Below, piece by piece: positions 1-5,459 of a stretch of 6,452 nucleotides of DNA. Where the stretch lies: positions 1 through 6,452 of the forward strand of contig CALATF010000081.1 in assembly GCA_937891595.1 (NCBI GenBank), read 5' to 3'. Source of the stretch: an uncultured Clostridia bacterium (lineage in GTDB: Bacteria; Bacillota; Clostridia; Christensenellales; UBA1242). The position numbers and the translations under genes are program-made. Below the pieces are notes generated by a model that saw only the letters and a program-made list of their open reading frames with translations, was not told the DNA's origin and ran no database searches. The number at the start of each line of letters is the position of its first letter. Positions within the stretch are counted from its first letter, which is position 1.

Positions 1-723
1 AACCACTTTACTTGCACATGCCTTGTAACCAAGCCCACCAAGATTAGATATGCTGTTTAAACTCATAATGTCTATGTCTCGCCCAACAACATCTACTCCC
101 CAAATATTTTTAATATCTCTAACATGATAAGCTTTGGCATGAATTATACTAAAACATTCTTCTAAACTTCCGCAGCTATTACTTTCTGGGAAAATTTCAT
201 ATGGCGGAACGACAACCACTTCAACTTCACCCTCGTAAATTTTGTTTTTATTCTCATCTATATAAACTGCCTTACCTGCTTTTGAATTCCATACAACTTT
301 ATAAAAACAAGTACCCGTTATCTCACTCCATTGTGTAGCCTGAGCAATAACATTCTTTAAATTTAATTTTTCGTAAACACTTTTGATAATATCTTTGCTT
401 AACCTAGCAACTTTTAAATCTCTTTCCTCACTGCTTGCCGGCATAATATTCATGTTAGGTCTAACTGTAGCCAGTTTAGAAAGTCGAGCCTCAATAATAG
501 GAGCAACATGATTAAATACTTCCCTTTCTTGCCAATAATATTGCTTGTCATATTCTTCAACTTCATTTATTTGATTAATTGTAGAGTATTGATTTCCCAT
601 TATAAAATTATTATTAAGTTGCCAAATGCTTTCAAAAACTTTTCTCTCTTTTTGCCTTAATGCAAAATCTTCCTTAACTTCATTTATTAAATCTTCTATG
701 TATTTTATTTCTTTTTTCTTCAT
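1..723 (-). CDS. Phage portal protein, P22-like (N-terminal 241 residues; gene runs off the left edge)
   Basis: The portal forms the dodecameric ring at the capsid vertex through which the terminase pumps DNA and to which the tail attaches. The reading frame is open from an ATG at 723-721 to the window edge. A ribosome binding site (AAGGGAAAG-like) lies just upstream, 16 nt after the stop of the preceding gene. Recognisable P22-type portal stretches are a helical N-terminus, then EVFNHVAPIIEARLSKLATV followed by RPNMNIMPAS (about residues 68-97), ATQWSEITGTCFYKVVWN (about 128-145) and VVPPYEIFPES (about 168-178). The last of these is the conserved 'P-E-I-F-P' region of this family. No frameshift or stop is seen. 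It is the third gene of a minus-strand operon after the small-terminase-like and zinc-ribbon genes. Family assignment rests on remembered motif resemblance, and the C-terminal half cannot be assessed. Confidence 0.85.
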   Translation of the reverse strand, partial: MKKKEIKYIEDLINEVKEDFALRQKERKVFESIWQLNNNFIMGNQYSTINQINEVEEYDKQYYWQEREVFNHVAPIIEARLSKLATVRPNMNIMPASSEERDLKVARLSKDIIKSVYEKLNLKNVIAQATQWSEITGTCFYKVVWNSKAGKAVYIDENKNKIYEGEVEVVVVPPYEIFPESNSCGSLEECFSIIHAKAYHVRDIKNIWGVDVVGRDIDIMSLNSISNLGGLGYKACASKVV

Positions 724-739
724 TATTTCTTTCCCTTAA

Positions 740-958
740 CTATAAACCTTTATTAATAATTTTTATTTCTTTGTTAATATTCTTAATTCCTTTATGCACA
801 AAATGCTTACCAAGTTGCATATACATTTGCTTTCCACACTCTTTACAAATTTTAATGTTGTTAAAAAATCTTCTTTCTAACAAAACTTCAAAGCCAAAAT
901 CTGAGCCCTCTTTACAAGCACTACAAACAAAATTATTATTAACTATCTTCAGTTTCAT
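740..958 (-). CDS. Small zinc-ribbon protein of unknown role in the phage packaging operon (72 aa)
   Basis: A 72-residue basic protein with two CxxC pairs, C12/C15 and C38/C41, spaced as in a zinc ribbon or rubredoxin-like knuckle. H52 and H55 follow but are probably not ligands. No signal peptide or membrane segment is visible. The start at 958 is well supported by AAAGGAGG at 965-972, 6 nt upstream. The gene overlaps the end of the small-terminase-like gene by 20 nt and ends 16 nt before the portal start, so it is almost certainly co-transcribed and perhaps translationally coupled. Small CxxC proteins are common in phage packaging and head operons, where they may bind DNA or assist assembly. 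Nothing here identifies a specific function. Confidence 0.75.
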   Translation of the reverse strand: MKLKIVNNNFVCSACKEGSDFGFEVLLERRFFNNIKICKECGKQMYMQLGKHFVHKGIKNINKEIKIINKGL

Positions 959-1283
959 TCATTTCCTCCTTTAAAAGTTTCAAAAGCCTTTCTTTTTCAA
1001 TTAAAAGTTCCTCATCTGTCATATTAGAAAATCTATCTTTACTCAAAGTCTCATATTCAATTAAAAACTTTATTGAAGCAGTATCCGGCGGAACCTCTTT
1101 TGTTGTAACTTTTTTCTTGCTAAGAACCATTTTATTACTTTCTTCATCTTTACAATATTCTTCAACAACCTCCTCCAAAATAAATCCCCTAGCTTTTTTA
1201 ATAAGCGATTTTTTTAAAATGTCTTCATTAGAAAGACTTTCAATTTCTTTATATCTTTTTTTTAATTGACTATTTCCACTCAT
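939..1283 (-). CDS. Small terminase subunit-like protein (C-terminal-type domain, no visible HTH), 114 aa
   Basis: Residues 27-75 (LIKKARGFILEEVVEEYC, then KKVTTKEVPPDTASIKFLIE) resemble the part of phage small terminase subunits that follows the DNA-binding HTH. In those proteins the typical pattern is 'ALLKRA.GY..EEV...K..KKHVPPDTTAIIFWLKNR'. The PPDT at 65-68 is the most telling motif. Residues 88-107 (MTDEELLIEKERLLKLLKEE) form a predicted amphipathic helix like the usual C-terminal tail. Small terminases recognise the packaging site and load TerL. About 26 residues precede the conserved part, too short for the usual HTH, so this is either a shortened subunit or an accessory protein derived from one. 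ATG at 1283 has AAAGGAGA (1289-1296) upstream. First gene of the minus-strand operon with the zinc-ribbon and portal genes. The assignment is moderate; a head-scaffold or hypothetical protein remains possible. Confidence 0.5.
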   Translation of the reverse strand: MSGNSQLKKRYKEIESLSNEDILKKSLIKKARGFILEEVVEEYCKDEESNKMVLSKKKVTTKEVPPDTASIKFLIEYETLSKDRFSNMTDEELLIEKERLLKLLKEEMNETEDS

Positions 1284-1307
1284 TTAGTTCTCCTTTTTAA
1301 AATATAT

Positions 1308-1343
1308 TTGTGCAAAAAACACATGTATAACTTGTACAAAAAT
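1308..1343. repeat. Short direct repeat TTGTRCAAAAA in the divergent promoter region
   Basis: TTGTGCAAAAA at 1308-1318 and TTGTACAAAAA at 1332-1342 are near-identical direct copies, 24 bp start to start. The second contains the palindrome TTGTACAA. They flank the candidate -10 of the leftward operon, which would suit a regulator acting on it. In so AT-rich an intergenic region this could be chance. Confidence 0.3.
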
Positions 1344-1352
1344 TAACAACAA
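1324..1352 (-). promoter_or_regulatory. Candidate promoter for the small-terminase-like/zinc-ribbon/portal operon
   Basis: Reading the minus strand, TTGTTG (1352-1347) and TATACA (1329-1324) are separated by 17 nt, and the first gene starts about 40 nt downstream. Both hexamers deviate from consensus, and the region is so AT-rich that chance matches are likely. It is offered because no other pair fits better. If this phage operon uses the sigma-like factor encoded at 4629-5186, its real promoter may not look like a sigma-A site. Confidence 0.3.
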
Positions 1353-1355
1353 GTA

Positions 1356-1384
1356 TTTACAATAATTTATTAGTTATATATAAT
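1356..1384 (+). promoter_or_regulatory. Near-consensus sigma-A promoter of the acidic-protein gene
   Basis: TTTACA (1356-1361) and a perfect TATAAT (1379-1384) are separated by 17 nt. Transcription would start around 1391, giving a leader of about 24 nt that includes the ribosome binding site AGAGGGG (1398-1404) before the ATG at 1415. This is one of the two best promoters in the window. It suggests that the downstream gene is expressed by the host polymerase independently of the flanking phage genes. Confidence 0.75.
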
Positions 1385-1414
1385 AAATAAAATTAAAAGA
1401 GGGGAAAATCATAT

Positions 1415-2224
1415 ATGGCTTATAACATCGTAGAAAGATATAAACAATATAAGCAATGTGAAGACTTGTTAAAACGTGCAGAAGAAGTTTTACCAACAAG
1501 TCAAACTTTTTCTCATTTCGAAGATAAAGTTATCAAAGCTTATAATTCATATTTCCCAGAAGACGAAATAGAAACTTTAACTTCAGCCGTAGAAATATTC
1601 GAAACTTTATCATTAAGTCAATCTTCACCTATATACGATAATGAATTATCTCAAATATCTTCAAGCCAAGAATTTAGTGAATTTGTTGAAGTAGCTGAAG
1701 ATATTGATTCTCCTTACGATATTCAAACTTATTTCACCCCAAATAGTGATATGTCTCAAGCAATAGCAGAAGAAACACAAGACACTACAATTTCAATGTT
1801 CGAAGCAACTGATAATACAATTAGCTTTGAAGAAATAAAGGATAACTTACAAGAAACAAATAAAGTAGTATTAAAAGTGTCTGATTTTGGAGTTGAAAAC
1901 TCAGAAGCTTTATTAGGCTCAGACGGTATTATAGATAGAAGCAATGTTACTTCTGAAAAAGCTGAAAACGAAAGGCTAAGTCGCTTAGAAAAAGAAATTG
2001 ATTCAAGTTCCTCTTATTCAGAAGCCTTAGCAAATATAAATGAATTTAACAATTACGAAACAGAAACTTATACCCAAGACACAACTTTTGAAAACCCTAA
2101 CGAAGTAGAAGCACAAATCAGCTATGCTTATGAAGATATTACAAGAAAATTAAAATATTCGAACCAAGAAGACCAATCAAATACAGTTCTTTCTAATGAA
2201 GAAGCAATGTGTTTAGAAGCTTAA
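1415..2224 (+). CDS. Highly acidic protein of unknown function (269 aa)
   Basis: I do not recognise this protein. By hand count it has 58 Asp/Glu against 18 Lys/Arg, a net charge near -40. Residues 42-141 form a 100-residue run without a single Lys or Arg. It is also rich in Ser, Thr, Asn and Gln, with only two cysteines (C15, C266), no signal peptide and no membrane segment. The N-terminal about 40 residues and residues 180-196 look helical and mixed-charge; the middle looks partly disordered. ATG at 1415 follows AGAGGGG by 10 nt. It has its own strong promoter and a terminator just after the stop, so it is a monocistronic unit on the opposite strand between the two parts of the phage packaging module. 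Possible explanations are a moron-type gene, a DNA-mimic or inhibitor protein, or a structural/accessory protein. None is supported directly. Confidence 0.8.
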   Translation: MAYNIVERYKQYKQCEDLLKRAEEVLPTSQTFSHFEDKVIKAYNSYFPEDEIETLTSAVEIFETLSLSQSSPIYDNELSQISSSQEFSEFVEVAEDIDSPYDIQTYFTPNSDMSQAIAEETQDTTISMFEATDNTISFEEIKDNLQETNKVVLKVSDFGVENSEALLGSDGIIDRSNVTSEKAENERLSRLEKEIDSSSSYSEALANINEFNNYETETYTQDTTFENPNEVEAQISYAYEDITRKLKYSNQEDQSNTVLSNEEAMCLEA

Positions 2225-2247
2225 TTTAAAAAAATATAACCACAACC

Positions 2248-2283
2248 AAAAAGGCATTACTAAAAATTTAGTATGCCTTTTTT
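2248..2283. terminator. Bidirectional terminator shared by the acidic-protein and large-terminase genes
   Basis: AAAAAGGCAT at 2248-2257 and TACTAAA at 2259-2265 pair with TTTAGTATGCCTTTTT (2267-2282), with one bulged T in the left arm and a very short central loop. The stem is flanked by A and T runs and so works on both strands. It lies 24 nt after the stop of the rightward gene. Its right arm contains the last four codons and the stop of the leftward terminase gene, so the convergent genes share one compact terminator. Confidence 0.8.
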
Positions 2284-3698
2284 ATTTTTAATCGTCTTAT
2301 CATTTTTTCTTTATGTTTTTCTATTTGCGTTTTTTCATAACTTATTTCTGCTTTATTTGGTTTACTCATTATATAATATCTTAACTCATCTAAGCTGTGG
2401 TCATCTTTCTTTTTGGGGCTATCCCCCTCTCCCCAAAAATAAGATTTAAACTCCCTTATCATATTTACACAAGTTTTAAATATATAAAGTTTGCTTTCCC
2501 CTTTACTATTTTTTAAATAACTTTTTACTCTAGAAATTCCACTAAATAAATCTTTATTAACATTAGTATTAACTTGCACCCCTTTTTCATAAAACAATTC
2601 AGCAACACTTTTACTACTAGCAAGCGTACGTTGATTTGCAGCACTATCTATTAAAGCACAAATACACCCATTATAATTTTTATGCCAACCTAAATTATTA
2701 CAAATAATTTTTATTCTATCAACATGATAATCAATATCCTTTCCCTGCGCATAATGTTCTGCAATTACATAAACATTTCCATCATAATCAACTGCATACC
2801 AGTGAGCAGCTAGCGGGTTATTAAGTCCAGGGTCAATAGATATATTATCATACCATTCCTTAGGTACATTAAAAGGATCTATAACATTAACATTTTCATC
2901 AAATTCTTTATAAACAAGCCCCTCAGAACCCACAAAACGCCCATATTTACGACTTTCTAGATCTTCTGTACTCAAGCTGCTTTCAATCATACTAATCTCT
3001 TGCGGGCTTAAATAAGGGTTGTCCTCCCACTGCATTTGTTCATACCAAACCTCTTTATCGTTTCTAGAATTTAAATAAATTTCATCATAGACCCATGTCA
3101 AACCCTTAAGAGGTGTCATTGTTCCAAACAAATCTCCTTGCCTATCCATTACCCTCATTTTACATTCAAGATAAATTTCTCTAGTCGGCTCTTCATCAAA
3201 CCAAACAAAGTCAAGGCTAGTACCTTGAAATTTTTCTCTGCCTTGATCACAATTTTTAAACCCTATCTTAGAAATCCCGCCAAATATATTTTTAATTTTT
3301 ATGTAATCTATAACTCCATTTTCAGGGTAATCTTTTCTACCAGTTTGCATAACAATATCAACTATCCAATCTGGGTTTAAATAATATAAAACTTTTCTTT
3401 GAGCAACATCTCGTTGAACTTGGGAAGATAAACTAACTACCCAGCCTTCTACATCTTTCTTATTTTTTCTATATGGATGAATTCCTCTAGCCATATACAC
3501 ACATTCCACCGCACCGCATTCTGTTTTACCACTTCTATTTCCACCAAAAACCCACCTATTTCTTTTTATACATTTATGAAAAGCAATTTGTTTTTCATGC
3601 TTAATTTTCCCACTATTATATTGTTTTAACTTATTCTTATTTTTTCTCTTTATGCTTTCGTTATAAATTTCATTTAAATTGTAAATAATTTCTTTCAT
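2268..3698 (-). CDS. Phage terminase large subunit (packaging ATPase/nuclease), 476 aa
   Basis: TerL is the ATP-driven motor that docks on the portal, threads DNA into the prohead and cuts the concatemer. Domains visible in order: an N-terminal ATPase with Walker A GGNRSGKT (residues 52-59), Walker B DFVWFDEEP (163-171, catalytic E169/E170), and a coupling motif GTMTPLKGLTW (192-202). An RNase H-like nuclease follows, with candidate metal ligands D289 (SIDPGLNNPLA), D351 (ALIDSAA) and D437 (DDHSLDEL). Length is normal and all key residues are present, so it appears functional. ATG at 3698 has only a weak ribosome binding site (AGTGG-like), and the AT-rich upstream gap shows no convincing promoter. 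The gene ends inside a shared terminator. Unusually, it is separated from both the small-terminase-like gene and the portal gene by an opposite-strand gene. Confidence 0.93.
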   Translation of the reverse strand: MKEIIYNLNEIYNESIKRKNKNKLKQYNSGKIKHEKQIAFHKCIKRNRWVFGGNRSGKTECGAVECVYMARGIHPYRKNKKDVEGWVVSLSSQVQRDVAQRKVLYYLNPDWIVDIVMQTGRKDYPENGVIDYIKIKNIFGGISKIGFKNCDQGREKFQGTSLDFVWFDEEPTREIYLECKMRVMDRQGDLFGTMTPLKGLTWVYDEIYLNSRNDKEVWYEQMQWEDNPYLSPQEISMIESSLSTEDLESRKYGRFVGSEGLVYKEFDENVNVIDPFNVPKEWYDNISIDPGLNNPLAAHWYAVDYDGNVYVIAEHYAQGKDIDYHVDRIKIICNNLGWHKNYNGCICALIDSAANQRTLASSKSVAELFYEKGVQVNTNVNKDLFSGISRVKSYLKNSKGESKLYIFKTCVNMIREFKSYFWGEGDSPKKKDDHSLDELRYYIMSKPNKAEISYEKTQIEKHKEKMIRRLKIKKAY

Positions 3699-3799
3699 TA
3701 AAACTTACCACTTTACGACAATAATTCTTTTTTTTATTAAAATATTTTTTTTATAATTTTGTTAATAACATTTAATTTTTATTAAAAGGAGTTTTAATA
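3699..3799. promoter_or_regulatory. Divergent intergenic region between terminase and SH3-protein genes
   Basis: A 101-bp region that is almost all A and T. Rightward, TATAAT at 3752-3757 is a good -10, but only T-rich sequence occupies the -35 position, so it is a weak promoter candidate for the gene at 3800. Leftward, several AT-rich hexamers could serve as a -10 and none stands out. Run-through into the terminase gene is unlikely because the upstream neighbour is on the other strand. Confidence 0.35.
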
Positions 3800-3802
3800 T
3801 TG
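3784..3802 (+). promoter_or_regulatory. Ribosome binding site fixing a TTG start codon
   Basis: AAAAGGAG (3784-3791) lies 8 nt before TTG at 3800-3802. The encoded peptide begins MKKAF and continues straight into a signal peptide. No ATG lies in frame near this position, so the TTG start is well supported. Confidence 0.8.
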
Positions 3803-4624
3803 AAAAAAGCTTTTATAACAATTATATTATTTTTAGTATTAATCTGCACCCCCTTTAACTTTAAATTTGCAAAAGCAAATACATCACAGTATACAACTTA
3901 CATCTATGCCCAAGTTCAAAACGATAATACCCACTTATACAAATCTAATTCTTCTACTTCAATTACAAATGCATATTTTGCAATTCCAAATAGCTATTTT
4001 GTTTTGATAATTTCAAATATGGACGAAGTTTTTTATAAAGTACAATATAAAGATATAGTTGGTTATGTAATTAAAAGCCAAGTAATTCCAGTAGCGGAAA
4101 CTCCCGTTAACCCATATCTAAAAAATGTAACATTTAGAGTTTATAGTTCAGACGGCACAAACGTACTATCATCCCCAGTTAACACAGCAAATGCACATAC
4201 AACGCAAACAATTAACGTTCTAGAAGAAGTGGAATATTATGGTCAAATAATAGGTGACGAGCTTATAGAAAACAGAGGAAATGTTTGGTATTATTGCAAA
4301 ACTAAAAATAACAATTATGGCTACCTTTATAAGGGCTTAAGCGACAATTTATCTTTAATAACACAAAATACCGAAAACGTTACTCCTATTTCATATCCAT
4401 TTAATGATGAAGACAATTCTTATTTATATAATTTAGTAGATATGTCTATTTGGCTAAAAATAATAATTATCGTCTTAGTAAGTCTACCTTGCGTTGGAAT
4501 TTTTTATTTGCTATTTAAGCCTATTAATAAAAACAAAAAGCAAAAGCTAACTTTTAGAAAAAATAAATTAAAATCTCAAACCCTAAATAAAATTCAGCAT
4601 ATAATTGATGACGAGTCATTATAA
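3800..4624 (+). CDS. Exported SH3-like domain protein with C-terminal membrane anchor (274 aa)
   Basis: Residues 1-26 are a clear signal peptide: MKK, a hydrophobic core, then AKA at 24-26 as the likely cleavage site. Residues about 32-98 and 110-188 look like two SH3b-type beta domains. Supporting segments are 'YIYAQVQNDNTHLYKSN', 'FYKVQYKDIVGYVIKSQVIPV', then 'VWYYCKTKNNNYGYLYKG'; the last two are the usual 'W/F-Y-V-...-G-Y-V/L' ending of such domains. Residues 217-239 form one transmembrane helix, followed by a Lys/Arg-rich cytoplasmic tail (240-264). The protein would sit outside the membrane with a short basic tail inside, perhaps touching the cell wall. It starts with TTG. It is convergent with the sigma-like gene (4-bp gap) and divergent from the terminase. 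It does not resemble a phage structural gene and may be a host gene or a moron. The SH3 assignment is by pattern only. Confidence 0.8.
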   Translation: MKKAFITIILFLVLICTPFNFKFAKANTSQYTTYIYAQVQNDNTHLYKSNSSTSITNAYFAIPNSYFVLIISNMDEVFYKVQYKDIVGYVIKSQVIPVAETPVNPYLKNVTFRVYSSDGTNVLSSPVNTANAHTTQTINVLEEVEYYGQIIGDELIENRGNVWYYCKTKNNNYGYLYKGLSDNLSLITQNTENVTPISYPFNDEDNSYLYNLVDMSIWLKIIIIVLVSLPCVGIFYLLFKPINKNKKQKLTFRKNKLKSQTLNKIQHIIDDESL

Positions 4625-4628
4625 ATAT

Positions 4629-5186
4629 TTAATAAACCTTTTTAAACCTATTTATAATAAAGTTGCATAAGTTGTTAGAATATTTTTCTAAATTAAAATC
4701 TTCATTAAATTTTATATTATTTTCAAATAGGTCTATTTTACAAAATATGTCATCTAAAATTTTTTCGTTAATCAAAGAATTATATACAACTCTGTTTTGA
4801 ATAATTTTTATTTTAAATATCTTTTCAAATTCTTCCATCGCCTTTCTCAAAGCCCTAAAATAACTTCTTCTAGTATAACCAGATAATTCTATAGCTTTTT
4901 TACATTCAACATTATCAATATATCTAATAACAATCATTTTCCTTTTATTAGCATCCATTTCAAGCAATGTTTCATCTGTTAAAACTTTTAAGTTAATTAA
5001 ATTAACTTTTCTTTGTGTTAAACTAGCAATAGCTTCAACTTGACTTAAAGTATCAATTTTATTATAGTTATGGAAATTTGAAGAATTAACACTTTTTAAA
5101 TAAACAAGTTTATCTATTGAAGCTGTCAACGTTGGTATAATGTGATAAATCGATAAAAAAGATTTACACCATGTTTTAATATTCAT
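4629..5186 (-). CDS. Sigma-like (region 4-type HTH) transcriptional regulator, 185 aa
   Basis: Residues about 72-123 look like a sigma-70 region 4/ArpU-type domain. A helix containing 'MIVIRYIDNVECKKAIELSG' (84-103) is followed by the likely recognition helix 'YTRRSYFRALRKAMEEF' (104-120). The pattern matches 'L..RYI.G.....IA...G.S.RT.YR.L..AL..F' found in small phage regulators and sigma-like factors such as those that switch on late genes. The N-terminal 70 residues are helical and could play a region-2-like role, but no clear -10 recognition motif is visible. The C-terminus is Asn-rich and helical. ATG at 5186 has TAGGAGGA (5191-5198) just upstream. The gene has its own consensus-like promoter and a LexA-type box in its 5' region. 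It could activate the packaging genes further left (inference), or it could be a chromosomal regulator. No terminator hairpin follows it. Confidence 0.65.
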   Translation of the reverse strand: MNIKTWCKSFLSIYHIIPTLTASIDKLVYLKSVNSSNFHNYNKIDTLSQVEAIASLTQRKVNLINLKVLTDETLLEMDANKRKMIVIRYIDNVECKKAIELSGYTRRSYFRALRKAMEEFEKIFKIKIIQNRVVYNSLINEKILDDIFCKIDLFENNIKFNEDFNLEKYSNNLCNFIINRFKKVY

Positions 5187-5244
5187 AAATTCCTCCTATA
5201 TCTTTTACTTAACACCCACCATTCGCATCAATTTTATAAACAGA

Positions 5245-5272
5245 ATTTTACAAAATCAATAGTTGGTGTCAA
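5245..5272 (-). promoter_or_regulatory. Sigma-A-type promoter of the sigma-like regulator gene
   Basis: On the minus strand a perfect TTGACA (5272-5267) and TAAAAT (5250-5245) are separated by 16 nt, followed by a leader of about 50 nt up to the ATG at 5186. It is the only strong hexamer pair in the gap. The first ATGTTT-N2-AAACAT dyad lies just upstream of its -35. Confidence 0.7.
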
Positions 5273-5280
5273 TCTTTTTT

Positions 5281-5332
5281 ATGTTTAAAAACATTATTTT
5301 CTCTGTCTCTAAAAAACAATGTTTTCAAACAT
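5281..5332. repeat. Two ATGTTT-N2-AAACAT dyads (candidate operators)
   Basis: ATGTTTAAAAACAT at 5281-5294 and ATGTTTTCAAACAT at 5319-5332 are perfect 6+6 inverted repeats with 2-bp spacers, centre to centre 38 bp. The first lies 8 bp upstream of the TTGACA of the regulator promoter. The second overlaps the LexA-type box by 7 bp, so the half-site AACAT recurs in alternating orientation. Paired operators in a promoter region suggest a dimeric repressor or activator, perhaps a phage repressor competing with LexA (inference). Confidence 0.5.
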
Positions 5333-5339
5333 ATGTTCG
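5326..5339 (-). promoter_or_regulatory. Candidate LexA (SOS) box
   Basis: On the minus strand this site reads CGAACATATGTTTG, which matches the Gram-positive LexA/DinR consensus CGAAC-RNRY-GTTY at every position of that core. It lies between a second TTGACA (5363-5358, for which no good -10 is found) and the main promoter of the sigma-like gene, about 55 bp upstream of that promoter's -35. That distance is long for direct repression of the main promoter, so it may control a second start site or act with the adjacent dyads. Confidence 0.6.
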
Positions 5340-5416
5340 ATAATAACACCTTTAATATGTCAATTCTTGTCACATTAAAATGCAAATAACAATTTTTGTA
5401 AAATATTTTATAAATA

Positions 5417-5453
5417 AAAAAAGATTTTGAATTTCAGTTTCAAAATCTTTTTT
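5417..5453 (-). terminator. Rho-independent terminator of the deacetylase/SSB operon
   Basis: A perfect 15-bp stem (5417-5431 pairing with 5439-5453) with a 7-nt loop begins 6 nt after the SSB stop codon. On the minus strand it ends in a run of T residues. The A-rich left arm means it could also act on the other strand. It isolates the SSB operon from the regulator gene to the left. Confidence 0.85.
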
Positions 5454-5459
5454 GTGCTA

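Noticed and set aside
771..974. 67-codon rightward open frame
   Set aside because: It lies entirely antisense to the zinc-ribbon gene and the end of the small-terminase-like gene. Its composition is that of a shadow frame, and it has no ribosome binding site.
1756..1944. 62-codon leftward open frame
   Set aside because: Antisense to the acidic-protein gene, which has the promoter, ribosome binding site and terminator.
3138..3380. 80-codon rightward open frame
   Set aside because: Antisense to the ATPase/nuclease region of the large terminase, whose motifs fix the coding strand.
5310..5350. Seven-codon leftward ORF (MFENIVF) after an AAAGGTG-like site, as a possible leader peptide
   Set aside because: The start codon lies inside the palindromic LexA-type box, the spacing from AAAGGTG is too long, and no attenuator hairpin follows.
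5358..5363. Second leftward TTGACA as an independent promoter
   Set aside because: No acceptable -10 hexamer lies 16-18 nt downstream, so it is mentioned only as context for the LexA-type box.
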